From NCBI GenBank assembly GCA_023376005.1, contig CM042181.1, positions 1,576,883 through 1,640,882 on the forward strand: 64,000 nt of DNA. The letters are read 5' to 3'. A program made the position numbers and the translations under genes. Source of the DNA: Doryteuthis pealeii (Eukaryota; Mollusca; Cephalopoda; Myopsida; Loliginidae). The notes beneath the pieces are model-generated. The model was not told where the DNA came from, did no database searches, and saw only the letters and a program-made list of their open reading frames with translations. Of the stretch, positions 54,041 through 64,000 are shown one piece after another; the first letter of the stretch is position 1; each line of letters starts with the position of its first letter.

Positions 54041-54660
54041 GGTGGATGGGGCCCTTTTCAAGTAGACTATTTGGGTCCTCAGCCTCCAGAAAGAATGTTG
54101 TTAAAAAACGCCTCCGTCCAGGTCGACGGCCTGTAGACAAGTGCCGGGGTTTGATTCTGGCGCCAACCTTCTGTTGGCGATTCGCCCTCTAGCAGCAAGG
54201 GGAGATAATTCACTATCAGATTTCCGATAGTTCGGAGTATCCCGAAACTTACTACTATTGGTGTTTCTGGAGAATGAAATGAGATAATTGAAACTGTATA
54301 TTTTGCGTTTGTGTGTCAGATAAGCAACTGTACCTTCAGATGTTTATGGGGGAGGGTAAGGGTAAGTCGACTGAGGTGTCAAGATGGTTCTAATATTCAC
54401 TGTGTTTATGCTCCCATATGCACATGTATACGTGAAGCGCGTTCATTCATGTACACGTGTTGTTATACCAGCGCTGTTGAATTATCTAAGTTACGACTTA
54501 GCATAAGTCCACGTGCTATTTACTGCTATTAAAATCCTGCTTGAAGTGCCACGTAGAAGTCCTCCATGAAGTGACTGCACCTACAAACTTCTGTTTATGA
54601 ATAGGGCTTTTTAGGGATTCCATGTTCGTTTATTAAGATGTAAATTTTTTTTTTTTGACG
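54041..54660. other. Unassigned, with a perfect hairpin
   Basis: CGCCAAC-CTTCT-GTTGGCG at about 54161-54179 is a 7-bp-stem hairpin preceded by TG, giving TGGCGCC as in retroelement primer-binding sites. No other support for a retroelement. Confidence 0.3.
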
Positions 54661-54667
54661 GGGGGGT

Positions 54668-55330
54668 TTGTTTGTTTCCATTCTTATTAAATTTATTGTT
54701 CAGTTAAAAAAATTATTCGTTTCTTTCTCTTTCATTATTTTTTTTATTCTTCCATTCTCTCATTCTTTCATTATTTTTTGTATTCTTCCATTCTCTCATT
54801 CTCTCATTATTTTTTGTATTCTCTCATTCTTTCATTATTTTTTGTATTCTTCCATTCTCTCATTCTTTCATTATTTTTTGTATTCTTCCATTCTCTCATT
54901 CTTTCATTATTTTTTTTTGTATTCTTCCATTCTCTCATTCTTTCATTATTTTTTTATTCTTCCATTCTCTCATTCTTCATTATTTTTTATTCTTCCATTC
55001 TCATTCTTTTTTTTTTTATTCTTCCATTCTTTTTTTTTTTATTCTTCCATTCTCATTCTCTTTTTTTTTTATTCTTCCATTCTCATTCTCTTTATTTTTT
55101 TTCTTATTCTCATTCTCTTTTTTTTTATTCTTCCATTCTCATTCTCTTTTTTTTTATTCTTCCATTCTCATTCTCTTTTTTTTTATTCTTCCATTCTCAT
55201 TCTCTTTTTCTTCATTCTCATTCTCTTTTTTTTTCCATTCTCATTCTCTTCCAATTCTTCCATTTTCATTCTTCCATGCCCATTCTCTTATTTTTTTTCA
55301 TCCTCATTCTTCCATTCTCTCATTCTGTTG
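54668..55330. repeat. Pyrimidine-rich tandem repeat (CATTCTCTCATTC family)
   Basis: Units of about 20-36 bp such as TTCCATTCTCTCATTCTTTC with T-runs. It begins directly after the G5 stop codon, so G5 transcripts would run into the complementary A/G-rich strand. The Ser/Phe/Leu open frames on the plus strand are artefacts. Confidence 0.95.
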
Positions 55331-55334
55331 TATC

Positions 55335-57054
55335 TTATCTTGGTATAAGCCCCATGAGTTCCAGCGCCATGAGCCCTTCATTGTTTTTCAAATTCATATT
55401 GCTTCCGTACCGAATTAGAGGGACAAAAACTTCTAAGTAAGATTCCAGATACAAATGCATACTAGCATACATAAGTGGGGTTCGTAGGTAGTCATCTTTG
55501 CAGTTAGCATCGGCTCCGCATTCAAGGACGAGTTCAATGAGCTTTATCCATTTCAAGCCAGGTGACGCCGCCATCAACTTAATTATATGGTGTAATATAG
55601 ACCGATGGTATTTTAATCGGATATCTTCTCTGACAACTTTTCTGATCAAGTTTTTAAATCTGTTGCGGAAATCCTGGCTCAAATCTTTATCTATTAGAAA
55701 AACACACAGACCGAAAAAGTAGTTTACTGATGCTTTGTAATCGATGTCAACAAGACAGGGATTCCTAGATAAATTGTCTTTGAGTCGAGACCACTGCTTC
55801 AACACCGAATGTGCGACCATCTTTAAAATAGAAAACTTTACGTATTCAGAAAAGCCTTTTGAATAGATGGCTGTAGTAATTTCAGCGAACAACATTTTGA
55901 CAAAGTCTATACCGTTGTATAAATAAAGAAACGCGGTTTTACGACCATAATCTTCTATGTACTCTATCAACTTCCAAAGTTTTCCTTATTGTTCTCTCGA
56001 TTGGCAGCCACTGCCGTTAACAGGAGGGACGCCATGTATATTTGGTTATTTCTTCCTAAGATTCTCTCACTAACCAGAATAGTTTGGAAAGCCAGACGTA
56101 AAGGGTTTCCTTGTATATTTTGCAATTCGCTCTTTGTGGTAAATTCTTTGCAATTAGCAAAGATAGCATCAGTAGGAGTCTGACAGTCCTTAGATACATT
56201 CTCTTTCTCCCTCAATTTTAAAGATTCCATCCATGGTTGTATAACTGGTCTATATGCAAATATATAACCGATATTCCAGAATTCCCGAAATTCTATCTTA
56301 TGTACCATAGAACACTGAGTGTTGTGGTATATATACTTAGCCACTCCTGGGTTTAGAGTGCAAGCAGCCACAGTAGTAAGGGCTTATGCCTTCGTGGTTT
56401 CGGGACATAGCATCAGCACCAGCTTTCATTAGGTGGACGACGCTTTCCAGGTGTCTATCTCTAACGGCAAGATGAAGGGCCGTATTTCCAGCGTTATCTT
56501 GGAAGTTAACGTTCGCTCCATGAGCGAGCAGGTAACTGCATATTTTCTCCTTTGCTCCCGAGTACATTAAAATGCTTTTCCCATGAGGGCACAATCGATT
56601 AACATCAGCTCCCTTCTCTACTATCAGTTCCACGTCCCTTAGAGTCCATAGGCTGTAGCAATCAATAGCGCAGACTTGGCACCGTCGATGGTCTCGTTGA
56701 TGTTGGTTAGATGTTCCAGGATCAGGTCAGTCAATTTAGGGTTACCGGATTGTATGGCGAAAGTCAGTGGGTGCCGGCAGGTTTTCCATTGTTCGGACAT
56801 TTTCTGAGATCCCTGTAGACTGATTGAAAGTTCAACGAGGTAACGGGAGATTTCAACGCTCTTATATTTAACTGCTAGATTAATCGGGGACCAACCATCG
56901 ACCGTACAATTTAAAACCTTGAGGAGTTGTTCGGGCTGAAGGGTTTTGAAGAGTTCCCTGATCTCTTCCAATTTTCTAAAGGCGATTAATCGGAATATTC
57001 GTCGGATGAGGTCTATCCTCTTTTTATGAGCAAGAAATGCATCCTCATCAGATA
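55335..57054 (-). pseudogene. FEM-1-like ankyrin gene G5, exon 2 (three frameshifts)
   Basis: Minus strand, acceptor TTCTTTACAG at 57055, phase 1, start SDEDAFLAHKK. It has the complete domain order: N-terminal ankyrins (WSPINLAVK, HPLTFAIQSGN, SALLIATAYG), VEKGADVNRL, NTALHLAVRD, MKAGADAMSRN, middle region (VSERILGRNN, LFAEITT) and C-terminal ankyrins (LVLECGADANCKD, RTPLMYASMH, NNEGLMALEL). One-base frame changes lie near 56640, 56375 and 55978. It is the most diverged copy, and its ERILG is closer to canonical FEM-1. It extends ten residues past the point where G3 and G4 stop. Either a pseudogene or a gene with assembly indels. Confidence 0.8.
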
Positions 57055-57119
57055 CTGTAAAGAAAGAATATATTTAAGTTTTGAATAGAGGGAATAATAT
57101 GTGTTAATTTTTTGAACTA

Positions 57120-57915
57120 GCAAATATAGGTCAAATCAAACTAATTATTTCCAATGCATTTTTTTAAATGGTAAAAATAATAAAAATTAATTTCCAATGC
57201 ATTTTTTAATGGTAAAAATAATAAAAATTAATTTCCAATGCATTTTTTAATGGTAAAAATAATTAAAATTAATTTCCAATGCATTTTTAAATGGTAAAAA
57301 ATAATAAAAATTAATTTCCAATGCATTTTTAATGGTAAAAATAAAAAAAAATTTCCAATGCATTTTTTAATGGTAAAAAATAAAAATTAATTTCCAATGC
57401 ATTTTTTAATGGTAAAAATAATAAAAAATTAATTTCCAATGCATTTTTTAATGGTAAAAATAATAAAAATAATTTCCAATGCCATTTTTTTAATGGTAAA
57501 AATAAAAAAATAATTTCCAATGCATTTTTAAATGGTAAAATAATAAAAATTAATTTCCAATGCATTTTTAATGGTAAAAATAATAAAAAATAATTTTTTA
57601 ATGGTAAAAATAATAAAATTAATTTCCAATGCATTTTTTAATAGTAAAATAATAAAAATTAATTTCAATGCATTTTTAATGGTAAAAATAATAAAAATTA
57701 ATTTCCAATGCATTTTTATGGTAAAAATAATAAAAATTAATTTCCAATGCATTTTTATGGTAAAAATAAAAAATAATTTCCAATATATCTTTATAATATA
57801 AAAAAAAAAATTCCAACATATTTCTATAATATAAAATAATTTCCAATGCTTTTTTATAGTAAAAAAATAATTTCCAATGCTTTTTTATAGCAAAAAATAA
57901 TTTCCAATGCATTTT
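57120..57915. repeat. Tandem array, about 41-bp unit
   Basis: About 19 copies of AATTTCCAATGCATTTTT followed by AATGGTAAAAATAATAAAA, decaying at the right end. It lies in the G5 intron, about 65 bp upstream of the exon 2 acceptor. Confidence 0.95.
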
Positions 57916-58021
57916 TAAAATGGCAACCCTCTCAAATTATTAAAAACAGTTCATGTACCTCGGTATCAATTTATCCCATCTACTGAAAACGATGTCAACA
58001 TGTTCATAGACTGCTTTTGAC

Positions 58022-58204
58022 ATGATATCGACAATATGGGAATCTTATCTCTTTGAAAAAATAAAATTGAAATTCCTTCATATTAAAAAAGAAACCGATT
58101 CGGACTTATACAAGGAATTTGAAGATTTATTGAAACTCAATCAGAATTCCTGTAACTGCGAGCAATTAAAACCTTTAATATATTCTGCATTAGATAACCC
58201 ATAA
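58022..58204 (+). other. Short open frame, 60 codons, unknown
   Basis: ATG to TAA with gene-like composition (KKETDSDLYKEFEDLLKLNQ, NSCNCEQLKPLIYSAL). The stop lies inside the target duplication of the next element. No recognised domain, no obvious splice sites; it may be chance or an exon remnant. Confidence 0.2.
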
Positions 58205-58570
58205 GGAGTGTTTATTTGTCTCATACCTCACCTGTATGGGCTGGGCACAAGGCCTCGTTTTAACGTGGGCCCACCCACGGCACAAGGCCTCGTTTTAACG
58301 TGGGCCCACCCACAAGCCGAAGCTCGTGGGTGGGAGAGAGCAAAAGTTGCGTCGATCCCGTCGGCATTCCCCCTCAAGGGGGACGCCTCGGGTGCTGGGC
58401 AATAATCCCAGCCCTGCCCCTTTAAGTCAAGGGGTCAGGTATTGCCTGGGGGGACAGCCCTGGGATCGACGCTATTAATTTAACACAACTCACCGGTCCA
58501 GTGGCCGAAGCTCACCGGACCTCCGCCCCGAAGGACAGTTTGAGTGTGCCTAGATAACCCATAAGGAGTG
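58191..58570 (-). mobile_element. GC-rich 340-bp insertion with 20-bp target duplication
   Basis: TAGATAACCCATAAGGAGTG occurs at 58191-58210 and identically at 58551-58570. The insert between (58211-58550) is far more GC-rich than the flanks. It contains a direct repeat of GCACAAGGCCTCGTTTTAAC and starts TTTATTTGTC, which on the minus strand would be a short A-rich tail. A long variable target duplication points to LINE-machinery retroposition; the insert looks like a SINE in minus orientation. Confidence 0.8.
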
Positions 58571-58854
58571 GATATACTTTTAAATAATGAAACAAAAACA
58601 AAACAAACCGGTAAAATCGAACTTAGATCTAAATTCCACCATCCTATATCACCCACCGAAAGAAAAAAAATGCCAAAAATCAGGGAATTAATCGAATTTA
58701 ATGAAATTTTCAGTGTTGATATATGAATGAAAGATATAATGCACCAGTTATTTTATTTAAAAACTTACATTTTTTCAGGTCAGTTAACCTTGAACCACGT
58801 ATATTTGAGGCGTAACACAGATTCTTAAAAATACGGGGTTCAAAGTTAACTGAC
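58571..58854. other. Unassigned AT-rich sequence
   Basis: Short segments mirror each other (TCAGTTAACCTTGAAC near 58780 and GTTCAAAGTTAACTGA near 58840), ending at the purine tract. Confidence 0.4.
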
Positions 58855-59911
58855 AAAAAAAAAGAAAAAAAGAGAGAAAGAAAAAGAGAAAGAAGAAAGA
58901 AAAAGAAGAAAGAAAAAGAGAAAGAAGAAAGAAAAAGAAGAAAGAAAAAGAGAAAGAAGAAAGAAAGGAGAAAGAAAAAGAGAAAATAGAAAGAAGGAAG
59001 AAAGAAAAAGAGAATAGAAGAAAGGAGAAAGAAAAAGAGAAAGAAAGAAAGGAGAAAGAAAAAGAAAAAGTGAAAGAAGAAAAGAAAGAGAAAGAAAGAA
59101 AAAGAAAAGAAAGAAAGAAAAGAAAAGAGAAAGAAAGAAAAAGAAAAAGAAAGAAAGAAAAAGAAAAGAGAAAGAAGAAAAAGAAAAGAGAAAGAAAGAA
59201 AAAGAAAAGAAAGAAAGAGAAAGAAAAAAAAGAAAAGAGAAAGAAAAAGAAAGAAAGAAAAGAAAAGAGAAAGAAGAGAAAAGAAAAGAAAGAAGAAAGA
59301 AAAGAAAAGAGAAGAGAAGAAAGAAAAGAAAAGAAAGAAAGAGAAAGAAAGAAAAGGAAAAGAGAAAGAGAAAGAAAGAAAAAGAAAGAGAAAGAAAAGA
59401 AAGAAAGAAAGAGAAAAGAAAAGAAAAGAAAAGAAAGAGAAAGAAAAAGAAGAAAAGAGAAAGAGAAAGAGAAAAGAAAAGAGAAAGAGAAGAAAGAAAA
59501 TAGAAAGAAAAGAAAGAAATAGAAGAGAAAGAAAAGAAAGAGAAAGAAAGAAATAGAAGAGAAAGAAGAAAATAGAAAGAGAAAGAAAGAAAAAGAAAGA
59601 GAAAAGAGAAGAAAGAAAAGAAAGAAAGAAAAGAAAGAAAAAGAGAAAGAAAGAAAATAGAAAGAGAAAGAAAGAAAATAGAAAGAAAGAAAGAAAATAG
59701 AAAGAGAAGAAGAAAGAGAAAATAGAAAGAAAGAAAAGAAATAGAAGAAAGAAAGAGAAAATAGAAAGAAAGAAAGAGAGAAATAGAAAGAAAGAAAGAG
59801 AAAAGAAAGAAAGAAAGAAAAGAAAGAAAGAAAGAAAAAAGAAAGAAAGAAAGAAGAAAGATAGAAAGAAAGAAAGAAAGAAAAGAAAGAGAAAATAGAA
59901 GAAAGAAAGAA

Positions 59912-59947
<36 letters not shown>

Positions 59948-60758
59948 GAAAAAGAAGAAAGAAAGAAAGAAGAAAGAAAATAGAAAGAAGAAAAAAAATA
60001 GAAAGAAAAAGAAGAAAGAAGAAAATAGAAAGAAAAAAAAGAAAGAAAGAAAAGAAAATAGAAAAAAAAAAGAGAAAGAAGAAAAATAAGAAAAAGAAAG
60101 AAAAAAGAGAAAGAAAGAAAGAAGAAAGAGAGAAAGAAAGAAGAAAGAGAAAGAAAGAAGAAAGAGAAAGAAAGAAAGAAGAAAGAGAAAGAAAGAAAAG
60201 AAAGAAAGAACGAAAAGAAAAGAGAAAGAAAGAAGAAAGAAAAGAGAAGAAAGAAGAAAGAAAAAGAGAAAGAAAGAAGAAAGAAAAAGAGAAAGAAAAA
60301 CGAAAAGAAAGAAGAAAGAAAAAAGAGAAAGAGAGAAAGAAGAAGAGAAAAAAGAAGAAAGAGAGAAAAAAGAGAAAGAGAGAAAAAGAGAAAGAGAGGA
60401 AAGAGAGAAAAAAGAGAAAGAGGGAAAGAGAGAAAGAAAAAAGAGAAAGAGAGAGAAAGAGAAGAGAGAAGAGAAAAGAGAAAGAGAGAAAAAGAGAAAG
60501 AAGAAAAAGAGAAAGAAAGAAAAAAGAGAAAGAAAGAAAAGAAAGAAAAAGAAAAAGAAAAAGAAAAAGAAAGAAAGAAAAAGAAAAGAAAAGAGAAAGA
60601 AAAAGAAAAGAAAAAGAGAAGAAAGAAAGAAAAGAAAGAAAAAGAAAAAGAGAAAAAGAAAGAAAAGAAAAGAGAAAGAAAGAAAAAGAGAAAGAAAGAA
60701 AAAGAAAAAGAGAAAGAAAGAAAAGAGAAGAAAGAAAGAAAAAAAGAAAAAAAAGAAA

Positions 60759-60790
<32 letters not shown>

Positions 60791-60960
60791 AAGAAAGAAA
60801 AAAAAAAAAGAAAGAAAAAAAAAGAAAGAAAAAAAAAAAGAAAGAAAAAAAAGAAAGAAAAAAAAAAAAAAAAGAAAAAAAAAAAAAAAAAGAAAAAAAA
60901 AAAAAGAAAAAAGAAAAAAAAAAAGAAAGAAAAAAAAAAAGAAAGAAAAAAAGAAAAAAA
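58855..60960. repeat. 2.1-kb purine (GAAA)n tract
   Basis: Plus strand almost entirely A/G: AAAGAAAG units with AGAG variants, becoming nearly pure A with scattered G at 60740-60950. A 799-codon minus-strand frame through it is only Ser/Phe/Leu and spurious. Such length is prone to collapse in assembly. Confidence 0.97.
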
Positions 60961-61142
60961 GAATTTCTCATATCACGAAAAGTGTGGTTTAGCATATCAA
61001 CTGGAATAGCTGTTATCTCTCTACGGATTCTTTCTGTCAGTTCCGCTGTCGTGTGGGACCTGTTTGCGTATACCAGATCGTTCATGTAACCCCACAGAAA
61101 ATAATTCACTGGGGTTAGTTCAGGTTATCGGAATGGCCAATG
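60961..61142 (-). pseudogene. Tc1/mariner-type transposase fragment
   Basis: Minus strand: WPFR, an in-frame stop, PELTPVNYFLWGYMNDLVYA, NRSHTTAELTERIRREI, IPVDMLNHTFRDMRN. The SP..L.P.DYFLWGY..D.VY pattern, with the last catalytic acidic residue replaced by Asn here, is typical of mariner-type transposases. The 3' side is cut by the purine tract. Dead copy. Confidence 0.75.
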
Positions 61143-61316
61143 GATATTTTAGACTACATATGCAATTTCTTATGGACTCAACGGTATTATGCGAATCACC
61201 AAAAACAATACCAGAAAGTAATAAGAACCTAATGTAATATTCAAATCTTAGATGACATGTAAAACTCCTGTGTATCAGGTATGTAATAAATATATTTAGT
61301 CGTTTTTATAATCTGA

Positions 61317-61580
61317 GAGGGACCGGTAGAGCGTTTGGTTAGAAACTGCAAGGTTCTTAGTTCGATACTGGCCCTCGCCAACTCAGCTTATGAGTAGTAC
61401 AGGGATCTGTGCGGTTAAGTAAGGAGCTGATGGTAGGTGTGGCACTCCACCTCCGGCACAAAAACAATCTCCTTGGTCTAGCGCTCGTGAAAAGGGAGAT
61501 AGACTCCCTCGCTGATTGGCTGATACTGACATTAGACCGCCCGACGACTTTATACTCTGAGAAAGTAACATTTAAAATGT
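61317..61580 (+). mobile_element. tRNA-like SINE head
   Basis: Starts GAGGGACCGGTAGAGCGTTT, a good D-arm/A box, and AGTTCGATACTGG as B box. GAGGG and CCCTC (61372-61376) can pair as an acceptor stem, but the span is about 62 nt, too short for an intact tRNA. The following 200 bp are the presumed SINE body. Confidence 0.45.
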
Positions 61581-61610
61581 GTACCATCATTATGGTCTAC
61601 CCTATATTAA

Positions 61611-62150
61611 AATTGAAATGCAGAGGGGTAAGACTCCCCCGATGGGGCCACCTGTTGACCGTGGGTGGCGACCCGTGATGCTTAAGGATAGAGCCCAGGT
61701 GGATGAGCAGTTCATGACTTACAATACTCCACTTTGGCCCTATCTTGGGCTAGACTGGCGGTCGGAGAGGCCCCCTCCGATCAATCGGCTGGTCACGTCA
61801 AGCCCTAGCACCTATATGATTTTCCCAACCCTATTGCCCTTATGGCAAACCCCAACCCCTTTTTATCATACGAGTGCTAGAAGGGGGTGACTGAAGGTCT
61901 ACATGTCCTGGGAATGACGTTAAACTCTGAGGGTGAGGTTCCAGTTTTGGAGGTCTGGGGAATGTGGAGCACCCCTTCATCACCATTGCTCCCTGGTATA
62001 CTCTGATCCGGAGTGGTAGTACCGGTTACGGTCCCATCTATGGGTTAAATAGAAAAATGTATTTATAAAAAAATTATCTCCTTTAAGAATTGATTTATTA
62101 CAAAACTTTATCGGCATTAAATGATCCCCTGAGGTTGATATGCCGTAAAA
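61611..62150 (+). mobile_element. SINE-A copy, head truncated
   Basis: Plus strand from ATGCAGAGGGGTAAGACTCC to GATATGCCGTAAAACAAAAC. Confidence 0.7.
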
Positions 62151-62228
62151 CAAAACCAAATAGTCGCGAGAATATATACTTTTACAAATGCCTTGAAATA
62201 AGGAACCTATTTTTTTTAAGTAATTTAC

Positions 62229-62238
62229 TTTTAGCCAT
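62229..62238 (-). CDS. Alternative or relic exon 1 for G5
   Basis: Minus strand ATGGCTAAAA then GTAAAT, in the same context as the other first exons (TATAAAATGG before it). The donor is weaker. It lies between exon 2 and the better candidate at 63318-63327; it may be a dead duplicate. An upstream-like region follows at 62239-62540. Confidence 0.35.
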
Positions 62239-62604
62239 TTTATATAGTTTTTTTTTTCTTTAATTTTTTTACAAATTTTTCCCCTAAACTAAAGTCAACT
62301 GTTTAAAAAACTAAAATACTTAATTATAGATAGGTGTTAGAGATTATGAATAGTTAAAATGTAAAACAATAATTGCTTATGCTACCGCGTAAACCGTACT
62401 GTTCAGAAGACGATTATACAAGAAAAACTTATTAAAAAGTGTGCAGTTCTCAACCCCTAATACCAATCTCTCCGTTGGTGAAGGATTACAAATATATTAA
62501 AGGATCTGTTAAAACATATTTGGTACAGACAAAAATGGATTTATTTTTCAACCTTTATTTACAATCGATACGATATTTTTAAACGGTAAAATAGATATCT
62601 GATA

Positions 62605-62835
62605 TCTATACATATATAAAGAGCGGTTTGTGTATATGTGTATCTCCGGAGGAAACTTCAAAAATAAAACAAGTAACGACAAAGTAAGTGTAAATAAATA
62701 TATATATATCATTTGTCATTTAAAAAAACAAAAACATTTCGTTTACCTGATGAATGCTTTTAGCAGGAAACCATTGGTAGTAATATCGTTCCCAAATAAA
62801 TGAATAAAAGCTAAAACATATTTGTCACTTCAACT

Positions 62836-62878
<43 letters not shown>

Positions 62879-63194
62879 TTTACTATCACCAGAGCTTGGT
62901 TTTTGAGCAAAAATAAGAGATTTTATTTATATTTGGGAAGATATTTAAAAATTAAAATTGTATAGTAACAGAAGGTAATTGAAATATGATGTTGATTGAC
63001 TGAATTAATCGTCTAATTTATAGTGTATATTTTTTTATAATTGTATATTATTGAATTAAAATTTCTTACTATATTGTTATGTATTTACGTGGGGATTTTA
63101 TGGGGCATCCAGTGAGGATCTAACTTGTGATAAGTATTAATGGATCTGCGAGACTAACTTTAAAAAATTCCCCCTCTACTCAGGCCACTTCTAG
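62605..63194 (+). mobile_element. Helitron-2 copy
   Basis: 590 bp, plus orientation: A|TCTATACATATATAAAGAGCGG and GTATCTCCGGAGGAAAC at the 5' end, CTACTCAGGCCACTTCTAG|T at the 3' end with a decayed hairpin. A TA/CA tract lies inside (62838-62878). Confidence 0.7.
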
Positions 63195-63317
63195 TTAAAT
63201 ATAAATATATACGAGACATGATAACGTTCATAGAAATCAAATAGTCGTCTAAAGACATTTTTTAATGTCTTGAAATTCAGTTTTCAATGAAAGGAAAATA
63301 ATTTGAAAGTAACTCAC

Positions 63318-63327
63318 CGTCAGCCAT
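63318..63327 (-). CDS. G5 exon 1 (start codon and donor)
   Basis: Minus strand ATGGCTGACG then GTGAGT, a strong donor. Codon 3 is Asp instead of Glu. The split codon G|TA gives Val. The intron to 57054 would be about 6.3 kb, the longest in the cluster. It could instead serve a gene copy not fully seen. Confidence 0.55.
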
Positions 63328-63785
63328 TTTTATATAGTTTTTTCTTTTTTAATATAAATTTTTTTCTTCTAGAGTAAAACTAAGTGTGTAAAAATCAAAA
63401 TGCTTTTAAATATAAATAGGTATGATAAATAGTAAAAAGTTTTAAAATATAATGAAAAAAAACTACTCAATTTGACTGTAGTATAAAAGATAATGTTAAA
63501 AATCTAATATTTACAGTAACAATAATTTCGAAAACTGTGACGGTGCCGACCCCACCAGTTCCTATGTTTCCGTCAGTGAAGGGATAAAAATATTTAAAAA
63601 TTAAATGTTAGAATTCATAATTTATTTTTATAGGATATTCTATCTTTAAAAACCCCCAAAATAATTAGGTATGACCAAATTCAGGTAATGGGTTACGTCA
63701 TACGGTTTCCCCGCTTAAAAGTTAGAAATCTACACTCCCATGCTATCACAAGTTCGATCCTTACTGGCAGCTGTTCAATCCAGAT
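63328..63785 (-). promoter_or_regulatory. G5 upstream (promoter) region
   Basis: Conserved blocks in family order: GTGCCGACCCCACCAG, TTTCCGTCAGTGAAGGG, GGTATGACCAAATTCAGG, GGTTACGTCATACGG, ACAAGTTCGATCCTTACTGG. Confidence 0.5.
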
Positions 63786-64000
63786 GAGATATTTACTTAA
63801 ATTAACTGTAGCGTAAAAGATAAAGTATACAATTTAATATTTGCATTTCAAAAAATGAGCTGGTGCCGGCACCCAGTACTTATGTTTTTGTCAGTGAAGA
63901 ATAAGAATATATAAAAATGACATGTTAAAAATATATGTAGTTTTATTTTATAGGATTTTCTAACATAATTAAAAAAAAATTTAAAAAACGAAAAATATTA
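63786..64000 (-). repeat. Start of another upstream-region copy
   Basis: Directly after the G5 upstream region, GGTGCCGGCACCCAGTAC, TTTTGTCAGTGAAGAATAAG and AAATGACATG repeat the family pattern, cut by the window end. It joins at ATGAGATATTTACTTAAAT, so promoter segments are tandem here too. Confidence 0.6.

Noticed and set aside
54668..55440. 220-226 codon Phe/Ser/His frames
   Set aside because: Pyrimidine minisatellite translated in two frames; it also overlaps the end of G5.
57329..57912. Asn/Ala/Leu-rich frames
   Set aside because: Translation of the 41-bp tandem unit (MHWKLI.. repeats).
59070..59522. 150-codon Lys/Glu/Arg frame
   Set aside because: Opposite-strand reading of the purine tract.
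58710..61109. 799-codon minus-strand open frame
   Set aside because: It is the translation of the GAAA tract (Phe/Ser/Leu only); just the first 50 or so codons are a real mariner transposase scrap.
61317..61378. Intact tRNA gene
   Set aside because: D-arm and T-arm look tRNA-like but the span is about 62 nt and the anticodon stem does not pair well; a SINE head is more likely.

Overview
Eukaryotic (animal) DNA. Genes have GT-AG introns, base composition is AT-rich, microsatellites are abundant, and most of the window is transposon-derived: SINEs, two Helitron families, hAT and mariner remnants, LINE reverse-transcriptase scraps, LTR-like pieces and hammerhead-bearing foldbacks. The repeat load and the LINE tail wording resemble what is seen in molluscs, especially cephalopods, but I cannot fix the taxon from sequence alone. 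A 100-N assembly gap lies at 31151-31250.

The only gene family I can support is a cluster of five FEM-1-like ankyrin-repeat genes. Each has a tiny first exon (ATG GCN GAN G, then a GT donor) and one large second exon that starts in phase 1 behind a pyrimidine-rich acceptor. G1 (minus, exons 3089-3098 and 629 to beyond the left edge), G2 (minus, 16655-16664 and 12284-13019) and G5 (minus, 63318-63327 and 55335-57054) carry frameshifts. G3 (minus, 27838-27847 and 24351-26044) and G4 (plus, 34012-34021 and 37196-38889) are intact and would each encode 567 residues. G3 and G4 are divergent, about 6.2 kb between start codons, and differ at 79 of 551 aligned residues by my hand count. All copies end right after the last ankyrin repeat, without the C-terminal VHL-box tail of canonical FEM-1 proteins. 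A roughly 500-bp upstream region is conserved among the copies and has been tandemly copied by itself.

Region by region: 1-6.3 kb, G1 with foldbacks in its intron and tandem promoter copies. 6.3-12 kb, LINE and mariner remnants, degenerate tandem repeats, two inverted Helitrons and an LTR-like element. 12-17 kb, G2. 17-19.2 kb, a pyrimidine tract and Helitron pieces. 19.3-23.1 kb, tandem FEM-1-like gene fragments and a hAT element with perfect 8-bp target duplications. 23.1-28.4 kb, G3 with a 3' gene fragment, a GATA tract and a hammerhead motif in the intron. 28.4-34 kb, inter-gene region with the gap, SINEs, Helitrons and a hammerhead motif. 34-42.6 kb, G4 and two further tandem copies of its 3' end; two of the three units carry a Helitron and related copies show the empty site. 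43-54.7 kb, repeats, two FEM-1-like fragments, a heat-shock-element/TATA module and a 58-bp tandem array. 54.7-64 kb, G5 and its long intron, with a 41-bp tandem array, a GC-rich insertion with 20-bp target duplications and a 2.1-kb purine tract.

The picture is of a young, actively rearranging gene family: whole-gene inverted duplication, tandem duplication of 3' ends and promoters, dispersed fragments, and microsatellites or mobile elements at most breakpoints.
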